From positions 4,090,501 through 4,154,500 of the forward strand of contig NZ_CP018099.1 in the NCBI RefSeq assembly GCF_001886815.1: a DNA stretch of 64,000 bases. Reading direction: 5' to 3'. Positions 27,871 to 37,300 of the stretch are shown here, in pieces. The position numbers and the translations under genes are program-made. Under the pieces are notes generated by a model that saw nothing but the letters and a program-made list of their open reading frames with translations, searched no databases and was not told the origin of the DNA. This DNA is from Caldithrix abyssi DSM 13497. GTDB lineage: Bacteria; Calditrichota; Calditrichia; Calditrichales; Calditrichaceae. The stretch's first letter is position 1, and the number at the start of each line of letters is the position of its first letter.

Positions 27871-28555
27871 ATAACCTCCTAATTAATGATGTTAATTGGC
27901 TTTCATGTTTCGATGAAAGAATATTCATTTTTTTGCTATCTTATTTAATTTTAATTAGTTAATTTAATAAATCAATTTAGTGTCAGGATGGGCTGAAATC
28001 AATGGCCGCAAAAAACTTTTTTACACCACCTATTCCATTGATTTTATTGAATTTTTCACGGCATGCTGTATATATTCAAGCCACTTTATATTTATTCAAC
28101 TAACGACCTATCCATTTAATTTTTAACAAGTTAAGCCAAATCTACGTTCTCCGGGCTTGAGATGAAAACTTATGCAGAGCGCTGCAAAGCATTTATTGAT
28201 TAAATAAAATATTCGCGCCACAAGTTATTCATCTATGGTTGAAGGAGCCCAAAATTCGCCTTTTATCCACGGCGTTAAATCGGTATCAATTGCCAAAACC
28301 CATTGACACGGCAGGGCTATGGTCACGCCATTTTCTAACTCTCCTTTAAAACAGGGGCCGATTAAAAACTAAGTCAGCAAAGCCGCAACCAAAATCAACC
28401 ACAACGTGCGCGAAATAATTTTCTCGCAGGAATTTAAGCGACCACAGAGAGGTCAGAGAAGTCACAAAGGGCGCAATGAATGTTTTAAATTAAATTACCC
28501 TTGCTTGCTCGCTCGATCCTCACTCCCAGACAAAAGATCATGAATGAACGTACTT

Positions 28556-28664
28556 GTAAGGGCGAAGGATTTCCAACCCTACTTTATCCAGAGCGCTTTT
28601 TTGATATGACTAAAGATTAATACTTACCATCGCTGAATTGTTCCTGGAAATCCTTCGCCCCTAC
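28556..28664. repeat. Long-armed inverted repeat (MITE-like)
   Basis: GTAAGGGCGAAGGATTTCCA at 28556-28575 is the reverse complement, with one mismatch, of the 20 bases at 28645-28664. The loop between them is 69 bases and non-coding. GGGCGAAGGATT-type arms are known as short dispersed elements in diverse bacterial genomes; copy number here is unknown. Confidence 0.65.
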
Positions 28665-28823
28665 ATAAACGGTGGCAGGAATTCACTATCATTTACAGAA
28701 ACAAATTTGGAATGACAGACTAACTATTCAACCATTCAACTAATTAACTATTCAACCAATCCAGCAGCACAAAAATTTTCAAACGCTTTTCCGATAGATA
28801 TTCCAGAGGAAGTCTCCTAAACC

Positions 28824-28855
28824 GCCGGCGAAACACCTTCCTGAATTTCGCCGGC
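28824..28855 (-). terminator. Stem-loop after the M1 peptidase gene
   Basis: A perfect 10-bp stem (GCCGGCGAAA with TTTCGCCGGC) and 12-base loop starts 36 bases past the stop at 28892. No T tract follows on the minus strand, so it may be an mRNA-end-stabilising hairpin or another repeat rather than a true terminator. Confidence 0.4.
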
Positions 28856-28891
28856 AGATTTTAATTTGCAAAGTTCATCTTCGGAAGTTTC

Positions 28892-31828
28892 TTAAAAACC
28901 GAAACTCAATCTAAAAGAATAGTTAAGCAGAAATCTGAAGGCCAGGTGTTTTTCGCCGGGCGCAGGATCGCTAATGTACAAGGGAAAAATCATTTCTATG
29001 CTCGCTACATTGAATTTAAGACCGGCTTCTGCAAACAATTGGTTCCCTTTAAGCCCCATTGATTTTTGTCCCAGGGCAGCGCCGCTGCCATACATCACCG
29101 GTAAGTATTTCCATGGTTTAACCGTCAGGCTTAACGCTGCGCCACTTTTACCTAAAAAATACCGATTGTCCGGGTCTCCATAGCCATACATTTTCATGCC
29201 CTGCCCCAACGTGTAATGGCGATTGGGCGCCAGGGAGCCCCTGCGGGAAAAGACGAATTTTTGATGTCTGGGGTCAATTTCGCCGCCGGCAAAGATGGAT
29301 TCCTGCCGGGGGTAAGCTGCTCCCCAGATATTGGCCCAATAGCCTTCCAGACGGAACCAGCTATTCTTCGACACGCGGGCCCACCAGTTTCCCCCGATCT
29401 CCACTTTCAGATAATTTGTTTTACTACCGGCCAGCTGCATCCCTTTTTGCAAGCGAAACACCGCAGACAGGCCTGTCAGCATCTTGCCGGTTAAATACTT
29501 TCCTTCCATTGTAATCACGCCATACCGTGCTTTCTGAAACATAGAAGATTCGTAGTAATCGCCCCGGTAAAGATCAACCGCTTCCAGGGCAAAATTCAAA
29601 TACTTTTTCGGATAGTCTTTGCCGCGGCGCTGGAAGTAATTGCTAAAATACAATCCCTTTTTACGCATGCCATCCACATCAAACCATTCGGCCTTGACGT
29701 CTGTGTAGTTGGCCAGCGGCAGGTGGAAGCGGTTGGTAAGCGTAAGCCTGTATCCATGCCGCTTTGTTTTTGTGGCATAATAAGCCTTGCCTGTCCAGAA
29801 CCATTGTTTTAAAATGGGATTTCCACCCCAGATCATGCCCCCCAGCCGATGTTTGTCGACAAATGATTCGTACCAGTAATACGGTAAGATGATTACTTCA
29901 TATGTTTCAAAGCTCGGGATCTGCGGGACGAAGTGAATCTCTACCGGCGGTAAACCGGCCTGATTGTTCAGGTAGCTCATCTCAAAAATGGAATGGCGGG
30001 GGTTAACCTCGATTTTCAGCGGTTTGTCTTTTGTTTTAAACACCAGCGGCTGTTCAGGATTTCCATTCCACCATTTTTGCAAAGTATCGCCCGATGCGCT
30101 TACCACCCTAACCGGAGCAGGCATGTCCTTCATGGTGCCTTTGTTTTCGACCCAAACTTCGATTTTTAGCGAATCGCCTTCCCTTTTCTTTTTGACCGTT
30201 TTAATCACAAAGTCACAATATCTGGTGGAATGGTACCAGTCCTCTACAAACCAATCCAGCTCTTTGCCCGAGACCTCTTCCATGGTCTGGAAAAAATCAT
30301 TCACCGTCGGATGTTTTCCGTTCCATCGTGCAAAGTATTCTCGCATTCCTTTCCAGAACACGGGCGGCGTTAAATATTCTTCCAGAGCCAGCAGCATTAA
30401 CGCGCCCTTCTGATAATTAATCACACCGTAGTTACTGCGATCGTATTCTTCTGCGCGCAGGTCAAGCGGTAGGTCTGTCCGCTCAGAGACTTTGGTTCCA
30501 AAAGCCATTTGCAATAATTGCCAATCCCCCAGGTCTCTGAGAATATCGAGCCCAAAGAACAGCTTTTTAAAATTAGTCAGATTGTATTTTCCGTAATAGT
30601 GCTCCAGATACTTCAATTCAACAAAGCTATTCACGCCTTCGTCTAAAAAGGTCGAAGCGCGCTCATCCGAGCCAAGCATTCCCATAAACCAGTTATGGCC
30701 CACTTCGTGCATAACAACCATTTCCAAAAAATTTTCCCAATCAGAATGGGGAATAGAAATAATTGTTATCATTGGATACTCCATTCCTCCCCCGGCGCGG
30801 AGTTGCCCCTGAACCACCGATGCTTTCGGATATTGATAGGGGCCCACCATTTTGCCGTAAAACGACACCGTCTTTTTCACGTAATCGGGCACGTGGCGCC
30901 AGTTGTAGGCCGATTCGGGATGCACCAGCACATTGGTCAATACGCCCCCATTGTGGATTTTGCGTAATACCATGTAATGCAATCCGGCAAACCAGGCAAA
31001 ATCATGGACATTTTCGGCGTAAAAATGCACTGTCTTCGTTTTGCTCAAATCGAGCTGTCGTTCTCGATCATGCTTCCAATTTTTGATGAATTGTTTTCGA
31101 TCCGCCTTGTCCAGGTTTAAAAAATAGCGTGTGGTATCCGCAAGTTGCCGCATAAAGGTTTCTTCCGCGACATCGTCTTTTAACATGCCGGTTGCATCGA
31201 TTACAAAAAGCTCTGGCAGGGTAATCTTCACGTCAAAGGTGCCGTATTCACCGTAAAATTCGCCCAGATCAAGGTAAGAATCGGGATGCCAGCCCAGACG
31301 ATCGTAAACCACCATTTTAGGGTACCACTGCGTGGCGGCAAAATAGTAACCATCCCATGTGCCCATTCTGGAGAAAACACGTGGGAACTTTCCTTCAAAA
31401 TCAATCTCCAGAGTGATCGTATCGCCGGGGAACAAGGGAAGCGGTAAATCGATTTTCGCTTCATCGATGGCGTCGTTTTTTAAAGAGTAGGATAATTGTT
31501 TTCCATTCGAGCGCAAGGCTGTCAATTTTAAATAACCTCTCGCGGCGCTGTCCGAAAAATAAAATTGGCTGATGCGTTGTTCCATTTGTTGACGAGCAAA
31601 CGGTGTATTATTGTTCCTGTACGCATTGGGATACAGGTGTAGCCAGACATACGTCAATGTATCCGGGGAATGATTAATGTATGTCAACCTCTCATGCCCT
31701 GAATAGGTTTTTGCCAGAACATTTAGTGTCACATCAATTTTGTAGTGGACTTCCTGCTGAAAGTAAGGCTTTTGGGAAAAGGCCATTGTAAAAATCAGCA
31801 AAGAAAAACAGATCGCTTTTAATCTCAT
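28892..31828 (-). CDS. M1 family metallopeptidase (secreted/periplasmic)
   Basis: 978 residues when started at the ATG at 31828; an ATG 12 bases upstream exists, but GGGGGGAACC directly before 31828 is the better ribosome site. A signal peptide ends about FSQ (residue 19). Counting from the upstream ATG, the zinc site is HEVGH (378-382) with E401, giving HEXXH-18-E, and GGMEYP (just before) stands in for the GAMEN motif. The M1 N-terminal beta-domain (VTLNVLAKTYSGHERLTYIN) is present. A long C-terminal region (about 650-980) ends LNYSFRLSFGF, a beta-rich, aromatic-ending tail that may be an outer-membrane barrel-like part. It probably trims peptides outside the cytoplasm. Confidence 0.88.
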   Translation of the reverse strand: MRLKAICFSLLIFTMAFSQKPYFQQEVHYKIDVTLNVLAKTYSGHERLTYINHSPDTLTYVWLHLYPNAYRNNNTPFARQQMEQRISQFYFSDSAARGYLKLTALRSNGKQLSYSLKNDAIDEAKIDLPLPLFPGDTITLEIDFEGKFPRVFSRMGTWDGYYFAATQWYPKMVVYDRLGWHPDSYLDLGEFYGEYGTFDVKITLPELFVIDATGMLKDDVAEETFMRQLADTTRYFLNLDKADRKQFIKNWKHDRERQLDLSKTKTVHFYAENVHDFAWFAGLHYMVLRKIHNGGVLTNVLVHPESAYNWRHVPDYVKKTVSFYGKMVGPYQYPKASVVQGQLRAGGGMEYPMITIISIPHSDWENFLEMVVMHEVGHNWFMGMLGSDERASTFLDEGVNSFVELKYLEHYYGKYNLTNFKKLFFGLDILRDLGDWQLLQMAFGTKVSERTDLPLDLRAEEYDRSNYGVINYQKGALMLLALEEYLTPPVFWKGMREYFARWNGKHPTVNDFFQTMEEVSGKELDWFVEDWYHSTRYCDFVIKTVKKKREGDSLKIEVWVENKGTMKDMPAPVRVVSASGDTLQKWWNGNPEQPLVFKTKDKPLKIEVNPRHSIFEMSYLNNQAGLPPVEIHFVPQIPSFETYEVIILPYYWYESFVDKHRLGGMIWGGNPILKQWFWTGKAYYATKTKRHGYRLTLTNRFHLPLANYTDVKAEWFDVDGMRKKGLYFSNYFQRRGKDYPKKYLNFALEAVDLYRGDYYESSMFQKARYGVITMEGKYLTGKMLTGLSAVFRLQKGMQLAGSKTNYLKVEIGGNWWARVSKNSWFRLEGYWANIWGAAYPRQESIFAGGEIDPRHQKFVFSRRGSLAPNRHYTLGQGMKMYGYGDPDNRYFLGKSGAALSLTVKPWKYLPVMYGSGAALGQKSMGLKGNQLFAEAGLKFNVASIEMIFPLYISDPAPGEKHLAFRFLLNYSFRLSFGF

Positions 31829-32082
31829 GGTTCCCCCCATTTAAACACAACTAACTCCAGGGTAATACGAAAACATTGGAAAATGTTTCAAACCATTTTA
31901 AAGATAGGCATCCTATCGCGCACATTTTCGTCGATAAATAAAAAAGCCCTCACAAAACAGCAGCCCGTACACTTTGCCCACTCATTTTGTTTTGCAAGAT
32001 ATCGGCCGCTCCAGAAAGGCGCTTTATTCCAATTCACATGCAAATGAAAATTAAAAAAGCAAATAACGTCCGTAATGCAAAA

Positions 32083-33180
32083 TTAAGCGCTTAATTGAGC
32101 GGCATATTTTTTAACGATTTGCTGCATCCATTCGAAAGATTCTTCCATACTCTTCAATAACTTTAACTGGGCGCGCGTGCGTTGTAAGTTGTGTAATGGA
32201 TGCTCAATTTTGTAATAGGTATCGCCGTTCAAATAGTCGGTTAAAAAACGAACAGCCTGCATAAAGGTTAAAATCAACGCTCCATGGGCCAGGGATTCGA
32301 TCTCATGATCCGACAAAATTGATCTGGTCTTTTCCAGAAAACCGCGCGTATAGGCTTCATAAAACGCTTTATTCATGGATACGCGCTCCAGTTGCGGGTC
32401 ATCTTCAGCGCCGGTGTTGGCGCCCGTTCGTATGGCATCTCCAAAATCGGAAAAGACGCGGCCTGGCATTACCGTGTCCAGGTCTATTACACAAAGTGGA
32501 TTATTATCTTTATCGAATAACACGTTATTGAACTTGGTGTCGTTATGCGTAACACGCAACGGTGTTTGCTGCTCGCTCATGGAAAAAATTTCATTCATTT
32601 TTTGGGTTCTATCTATCACGGCCTCTATTTCCTGGACGGCGGAAGTCTTTCTTCCTGCCCGATTTTTATGCAGGGCCTCTTTTAATTGTTCTAAGCGAAA
32701 CGGCAAATTATGAAAATTGGGGATGGTTACATTCAGTTCGTTTGCCGGAAGGTCTTGTAACAAATACAAAAACTCGCCGAACGCCCGGCCGCCTTTGTAA
32801 GCCAGTTGTGCGTCAGGTATTATATTGTATGATCGACTACCCGGAATGTAAAGACACAGGCGCCAGTAATTTCCTGAAGTATCCTGGTAAAATAATTGTC
32901 CGGAATCTGTCGGTATAAATTGTAGGACTCTTCTTTCTATCTGCTCAACGCCGGCCCTGAGCAATTTTTGTTTTATATGGTCGGTCACTCGCTGAATATT
33001 GCGCATTAATCCCGGTACATCTAAAAAAATTGCATGGTTGATTCTTTGTAAAATATAACGCGTGGGACTATTTTTCAGTGTGATTAAAAAGGTGTCGTTA
33101 ATATGTCCGTCTCCGAAAGGCTGGTATTCTTGCGGTTCACCTGAGATTTTAAAATTTCTAAGTATGGCATTCATATCCAT
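32083..33180 (-). CDS. N-acetylhexosamine 1-kinase-like phosphotransferase
   Basis: A 365-residue member of the aminoglycoside phosphotransferase fold. The N-terminal lobe has GDGHINDTFLI and YILQRINHAIF; the catalytic loop is VTHNDTKFNNVLFD with the metal-binding DLDTVMPG. This pattern (QRIN, HNDTKFNN, DLDTVMPG) matches the NahK-type family that phosphorylates GlcNAc/GalNAc at C1. It may feed the UDP-HexNAc pool used by WecB or salvage sugars from glycan breakdown. No lacto-N-biose phosphorylase is nearby. It is transcribed alone. Confidence 0.8.
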   Translation of the reverse strand: MDMNAILRNFKISGEPQEYQPFGDGHINDTFLITLKNSPTRYILQRINHAIFLDVPGLMRNIQRVTDHIKQKLLRAGVEQIERRVLQFIPTDSGQLFYQDTSGNYWRLCLYIPGSRSYNIIPDAQLAYKGGRAFGEFLYLLQDLPANELNVTIPNFHNLPFRLEQLKEALHKNRAGRKTSAVQEIEAVIDRTQKMNEIFSMSEQQTPLRVTHNDTKFNNVLFDKDNNPLCVIDLDTVMPGRVFSDFGDAIRTGANTGAEDDPQLERVSMNKAFYEAYTRGFLEKTRSILSDHEIESLAHGALILTFMQAVRFLTDYLNGDTYYKIEHPLHNLQRTRAQLKLLKSMEESFEWMQQIVKKYAAQLSA

Positions 33181-33410
33181 TTTTTAACTCTCCATGTGTT
33201 TTAAAGCCCTGCACACGATGGCCAGGCGTAATTAAAAAAACTTCTAAAACAAAGAGTGCAAAATAGAGAAGATTCAAATAAAATTCAAAAATTTACGGAT
33301 GCTACGCGGGTAACCAGACGGTGATTAAATTTGTTTCAAATATCTTTTAACAGCAAAAAAAGAAGAAAGAAAAACTACTACTACAATTAAAACTGTCAAG
33401 TATATTTAGG
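33181..33410. other. Upstream region of the kinase gene, no feature seen
   Basis: An AT-rich stretch ahead of the 32083-33180 gene. No ORF, hairpin or clear promoter could be supported. The tRNA-derived repeat array begins at its right end. Confidence 0.4.
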
Positions 33411-33433
33411 ACGAGACAGACTCGGCATAAAAA

Positions 33434-33452
33434 GACCGGGAAATTCCCGGTC
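33434..33452 (-). terminator. Hairpin after the degenerate tRNA copy
   Basis: A 9-bp perfect stem (GACCGGGAA/TTCCCGGTC) followed on the minus strand by five T. It is the same element as the hairpin after the functional tRNA-Ser, so the tRNA and its terminator were duplicated together. Confidence 0.75.
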
Positions 33453-33454
33453 TG

Positions 33455-33560
33455 AAGCGGAGAGGGCCCACAGGGTAAATGGGATTCGTCCCCCCGGCGG
33501 GATTGCCCCTATACTCGCTTAGCATCCCGCCGGGGCGGGATTCAGCCGACTCAGCATAAA
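33455..33560 (-). pseudogene. Degenerate tRNA-Ser copy
   Basis: The 3' acceptor strand (GCGGAGAGGG on the plus strand) and the GCCCCTATACTCGCTTAGCA segment match the neighbouring tRNA-Ser. The anticodon stem is replaced by a palindrome, the T-arm is altered (GGGATTCGTCCCCCCGGCGGG), and the 5' acceptor strand is missing (the D-arm runs into CATAAAAAAA). It cannot fold as a tRNA. Confidence 0.8.
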
Positions 33561-33581
33561 AAAAACCGGGAAATTCCCGGT
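33554..33581 (-). terminator. Rho-independent terminator of tRNA-Ser
   Basis: ACCGGGAAATTCCCGGT (33565-33581) forms an 8-bp stem and is followed on the minus strand by eight T. It starts 6 bases after the mature tRNA 3' end. Confidence 0.85.
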
Positions 33582-33587
33582 CTAAAG

Positions 33588-33678
33588 CGGAGAGGGTGGG
33601 ATTCGAACCCACGATAGAGGTTTTGCCCCTATACTCGCTTAGCAGGCGAGCGCCTTCAGCCGACTCGGCCACCTCTCC
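33588..33678 (-). tRNA. tRNA-Ser (anticodon GCT)
   Basis: A 91-base class II tRNA. The 5' strand GGAGAGG pairs with the 3' CCTCTCC, with discriminator G. The D-arm has GCCGAGTCGGC. The anticodon arm CTCGC-CTGCTAA-GCGAG gives anticodon GCT, reading AGC/AGU. A long variable arm (TATAGGGGCAAAACCTCTATC) and the T-arm GTGGGTTCGAATCCCAC complete it. CCA is not encoded. The large variable arm confirms serine identity. Confidence 0.97.
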
Positions 33679-34274
33679 AGTTTTTTTTCTTATTTTTATT
33701 TACTATTTTTTTTAATCTGTTTTTAGTTTCTTGTTTGGCCTCTCTTTTCTCGCTTAGCATCCCGCCGGGGCGGGATTCAGCCGACTCGGCCACCCCCTCC
33801 AGTTCTCTTTTGTTTTTATTTATTATTTTTTATTCTATTTTAATCTCTTGATCGGCCTCTCTTTTCTCGCTTAGCATCCCGCCGGGGCGGGATTCAGCCG
33901 ACTCGGCCACCTCTCCAGTTTTTTTTCTTATTTTTAGTTACTATTTTTTTAATCTGTTTTTAGTTTCTTGTTTGGCCTCTCTTTTCTCGCTTAGCATCCC
34001 GCCATGGCGGGATTCAGCCGACTCGGCCACCTCTCCAGTTTTTTTTATTTAAAATCCTTTTAATGTTTTTAGTTTCCGCCTCCACTCCTACTATTCGCTC
34101 AGCATCCAGATCAGCAAATTTCTAAATTTTGCCTTACATTTATTATTAAAGTCTGCCAAATTTAAATCAATTTACACAAATTTTCAAATCTTTATTTATC
34201 TACATCAAAAAAATTCTCTTGAATGTTTTTATGGGCATTTAATAACCGCAAATAAAATGAAAATGTATTTCAAA

Positions 34275-34319
34275 TAAAAAATTCCGGCCTTTCTCTGTAG
34301 TACAGAAAAAGGCCGGAAA
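34275..34319 (-). terminator. Terminator after the fungalysin-like gene
   Basis: An inverted repeat with arms TTCCGGCCTTT/AAAGGCCGGAA at 34282-34318 (arms extend with CTCTGTA/TACAGAA), followed on the minus strand by a T run. It begins 8 bases after the stop at 34327. Confidence 0.85.
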
Positions 34320-34326
34320 TAAAGCG

Positions 34327-37300
34327 CTATTTCAATAAAATCATTTTCTTCACCGACTGAAAATTCCCGGCTTTAAAGTAGTAAATATAAATTCCGGAAG
34401 CCACCTTTTGCCCGAGATTATTTCTACCCGCCCAGGTAATCGAATAATAACCAGGACTTTGTACCGCATTAACCAATGTGCGAATTTTTTTGCCGCTGGT
34501 ATTGTAAATGACCAATTTCACATCCGAACTCTTCGGAATTTGATATCGAATCGTTGTTGTCGGGTTAAACGGATTGGGATAGTTCTGCGCCACGGCATAG
34601 GTGGTGGGCAAACCGTTTTTGGAGAATATGTCTGAGACAACCGGCGTTAGTGTAAAATTGACATTAGAAACGGTATCCTGATTTACCGAAATATTGCTCA
34701 CCGAATCGGGCGAAGAAGTGTAACCATCCGCGTAGGGTTTAACCGTGTAAGTTCCGTCGCTCAAACCGGTAAAAGCGTAGTAACCGGTGGAATTGGTAAC
34801 GGTAGAATCCGTTGCGCTACCGCTTAAATACACCGTAACCCCGCTGTCGTCTTGTTTATCCGTCATATCCACAAAGCCATCAATAACGCCGCGAGGACGA
34901 TCGGCCAGGAGATAGGTGACCGTATTCTCAAGTAATTGCCGGGCAATAGACTGATCGCTCAGGGCGTCAAAATTAAATCCGTAGTAAACCGTTTGGGCCG
35001 AAGTGCTATCACTGTCTGGATCGTAAACCAGGATACCCATAGCAGACGATAATAAATTGGTTCCGTAAACCACATAGGCCGGTGAGAGCGGGCTTTGGGT
35101 GTCCTGATCGCCGACAGCCCCATAAGTAATATTAATGGTACTGGGCAGAGTATTGGGCGTAGTAGCCAGCGGATGGGTTTGATAACTGCTATTTAAATTG
35201 AGGCTTCCGCCGTCGTTGACCCACCAGTTGTTCACATGTAAAACATTGCTGGCAAAAGAACTGTATCCGGGACTTTTTAAAGCATCGTAACCCACTTCTC
35301 CCCCTTCAATGAGCAGCTTATGCGCCGGATCGCTCACCCAGTTTTCCAGCTTTGTACGATAATTTGCATCTGCTACCGGTGATTGATTGGCGCCGCTGGA
35401 GGAGATAATCAAGTCGTATTTTGTAAAATCGCTATCCAGCGCTGCGGCCACCGTTACGGTCAAAGTCTCGTACCCCATATCCGACAAATAAGAAGCGATG
35501 GTATTCGCTGACTTATCGTACGCAGTCTTTGACAGATTGGTATAGCTTGCGCCGGTACCGGTTTTGTTTATAGTTTCGTCGTCAATAATTAAAATTTTCC
35601 CTTTGTTCTGAATAATTTTAAAAGCATGGTAACCGGCAACAGGATCGTCGCTCTGGTTTTGGTTATTCGAAATATCCACAGCGTGAATCCTGTAAAAAAC
35701 GGAATCATACAGTTGCACATTTTCAGGGAAGGCACCGGAATAGACATCTGTACCATTACTTAACATGGGAAAACTTTTGTTCAGGGAATCATTATTAATC
35801 GAATAAAAACAAATAACCGTATCCACCCCAAAGTTATCGGTTATTGTTGCAGTGACCGTGGCCGGCCAGTTATCGAGCGTTTGATCATCCAGCGGAGTAT
35901 GACTGATCGTAGGATTTAAGGTATCGGGACCGACATGAAAGGAATAGAGGCTATCCGGCTGGTTGGCAGGATCATAAGTCACCTGACTATTTTGATCGAC
36001 TACCGCAATGTAGTAGGATATATCAATATTATTGCCAGAAGCGGGAATATCAGCCCTGTATTCATCGGGATTGCCGGTGGCATGCATGTTCAGAGTATCG
36101 GCCGGGGCGTTGGTATTAACACCCCAGATGACCCACAGCCTGGTGGTGTCCAGAGGAGAAGGCCCCGGAGTAATGGTGGCGACCACCGGGTAATCGTTCG
36201 TGTAATCTTCCGTATCCTCCAACGGTGTGTGTTGAATATCGGCAATATAATCTTGCTTATTAACCAGACCATGGGCGGCAAAGTGTTCGACAATAACCGA
36301 AAGATGTTCGCCGTTGTACAAATTGCGATCGGCCTGGATGTACGCCTGAGCCGCGTCCTGCAATCCAGGCGAATAGCCCCAGATGTAATGGGTTTCGATA
36401 AATAAACGATCGGTAATATAACGGCCAAGGTCGGCCCAGATGTCCATCAAAGCGGAAGACCAGATCTGTCCGCCGTCGTGGCCGCTCACGTAATCATCCG
36501 GATATACCCAGTCCAGATCACAGCGACGACCGGCCCAGAACTCATTGTGTCCGTCCCAGCTAAAAACATATCCCCAGTTATAGTCATTGACCATGCGGGA
36601 ATACGAGGCAGCCCAGTAATCGGAACTGCCTTCTTGCAGGGACATGGTTTCTCCGGAATACGACATACCACCGGTTAAATTTGTTTGAAAAGAATGAGCA
36701 TGTTCATGCCAGAGGACATCGGCATCTTCGGCGTCGTCCACGCCGCCTTCTCCAAAGGCAATATAATTGGATGAACTCATATAATGCGAGTTATCATCAC
36801 CGTTTAATCCGTGCGGGTCAACCTGAAATTCGCGTTGAGCAGGTTCATCATATCCCAGCTCCAAAATTAAGTACCGTGTGGAAAGATCCACATGATAATA
36901 GGCCATTACATGCTCAAACTCCTGCTGATAGCGCGTATATCGGAAAGCGGAAGAATCGGCCAGCTCAGGAAAATTATCGGCCGGGCTTTCCAGATCAACC
37001 AGCACGGCATAAGGACCTTTTAGCTTGTACAACCCGTTTTCATAGGTGATGTCGCGTAAAATTACCTCTATCCGTTGATTGTTTAATGAATCGGAATCTG
37101 CATCATTGTTATCGACAAAGTCGCCGCCGTACTCCACGCCGGCTGTGGTTAAAGGATCGGGATCAAAAACCAGACCACGGCCATTGTTAAACATCCGTAA
37201 ATCTTTGACATTCGTAATGCGTCCGTCCACAGCGTTAACCAGCACCTCCCAGTCGCCCAGCGGCTGTTCGGTGGGCATGGATACACGCCAGCACAATTCT

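Larger units (their letters stand above)
27871..28891. other. 1-kb gene-free region with decayed sequence and repeats
   Basis: No convincing gene. It holds a 20-bp inverted repeat pair (28556-28664) and a 10-bp perfect hairpin (28824-28855) near the M1 peptidase stop. A short minus-strand stretch (about 28225-28368) keeps an open, coding-like frame of about 47 residues (VTIALPCQWVLAIDTDLTPW) without a start codon and may be a gene remnant I cannot identify. The region 28438-28480 is purine-rich (CCACAGAGAGGTCAGAGAAG), resembling common intergenic repeat debris. Confidence 0.5.
33411..34037 (-). repeat. Tandem array of tRNA-Ser-derived modules
   Basis: The motif GACTCGGC (or GACTCAGC) recurs at 33418, 33547, 33661, 33782, 33899 and 34019, a spacing of 114-129 bp. 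The copy at 33661 belongs to the intact tRNA-Ser. The module at about 33455-33560 keeps the acceptor 3' strand, and those ending near 33798, 33917 and 34036 keep only the tRNA 5' part (CTCGCTTAGCA...TTCAGCCGACTCGGCCACC). In four of the copies, the anticodon-stem segment is replaced by a GC-rich palindrome (TCCCGCCGGGGCGGGA; one copy reads CCATGG in the centre). AT-rich spacers with runs of T separate the modules. Confidence 0.85.

Noticed and set aside
33406-33672. An 88-codon minus-strand reading frame across the tRNA array
   Set aside because: It runs through the intact tRNA-Ser and its degenerate copy; the apparent protein only repeats translated tRNA sequence.
33411-34037. Regularly spaced repeats that at first look like a CRISPR array
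   Set aside because: Unit spacing (114-129 bp) is too long, repeats are parts of tRNA-Ser, spacers are AT-rich and similar to each other, and no cas gene is nearby.
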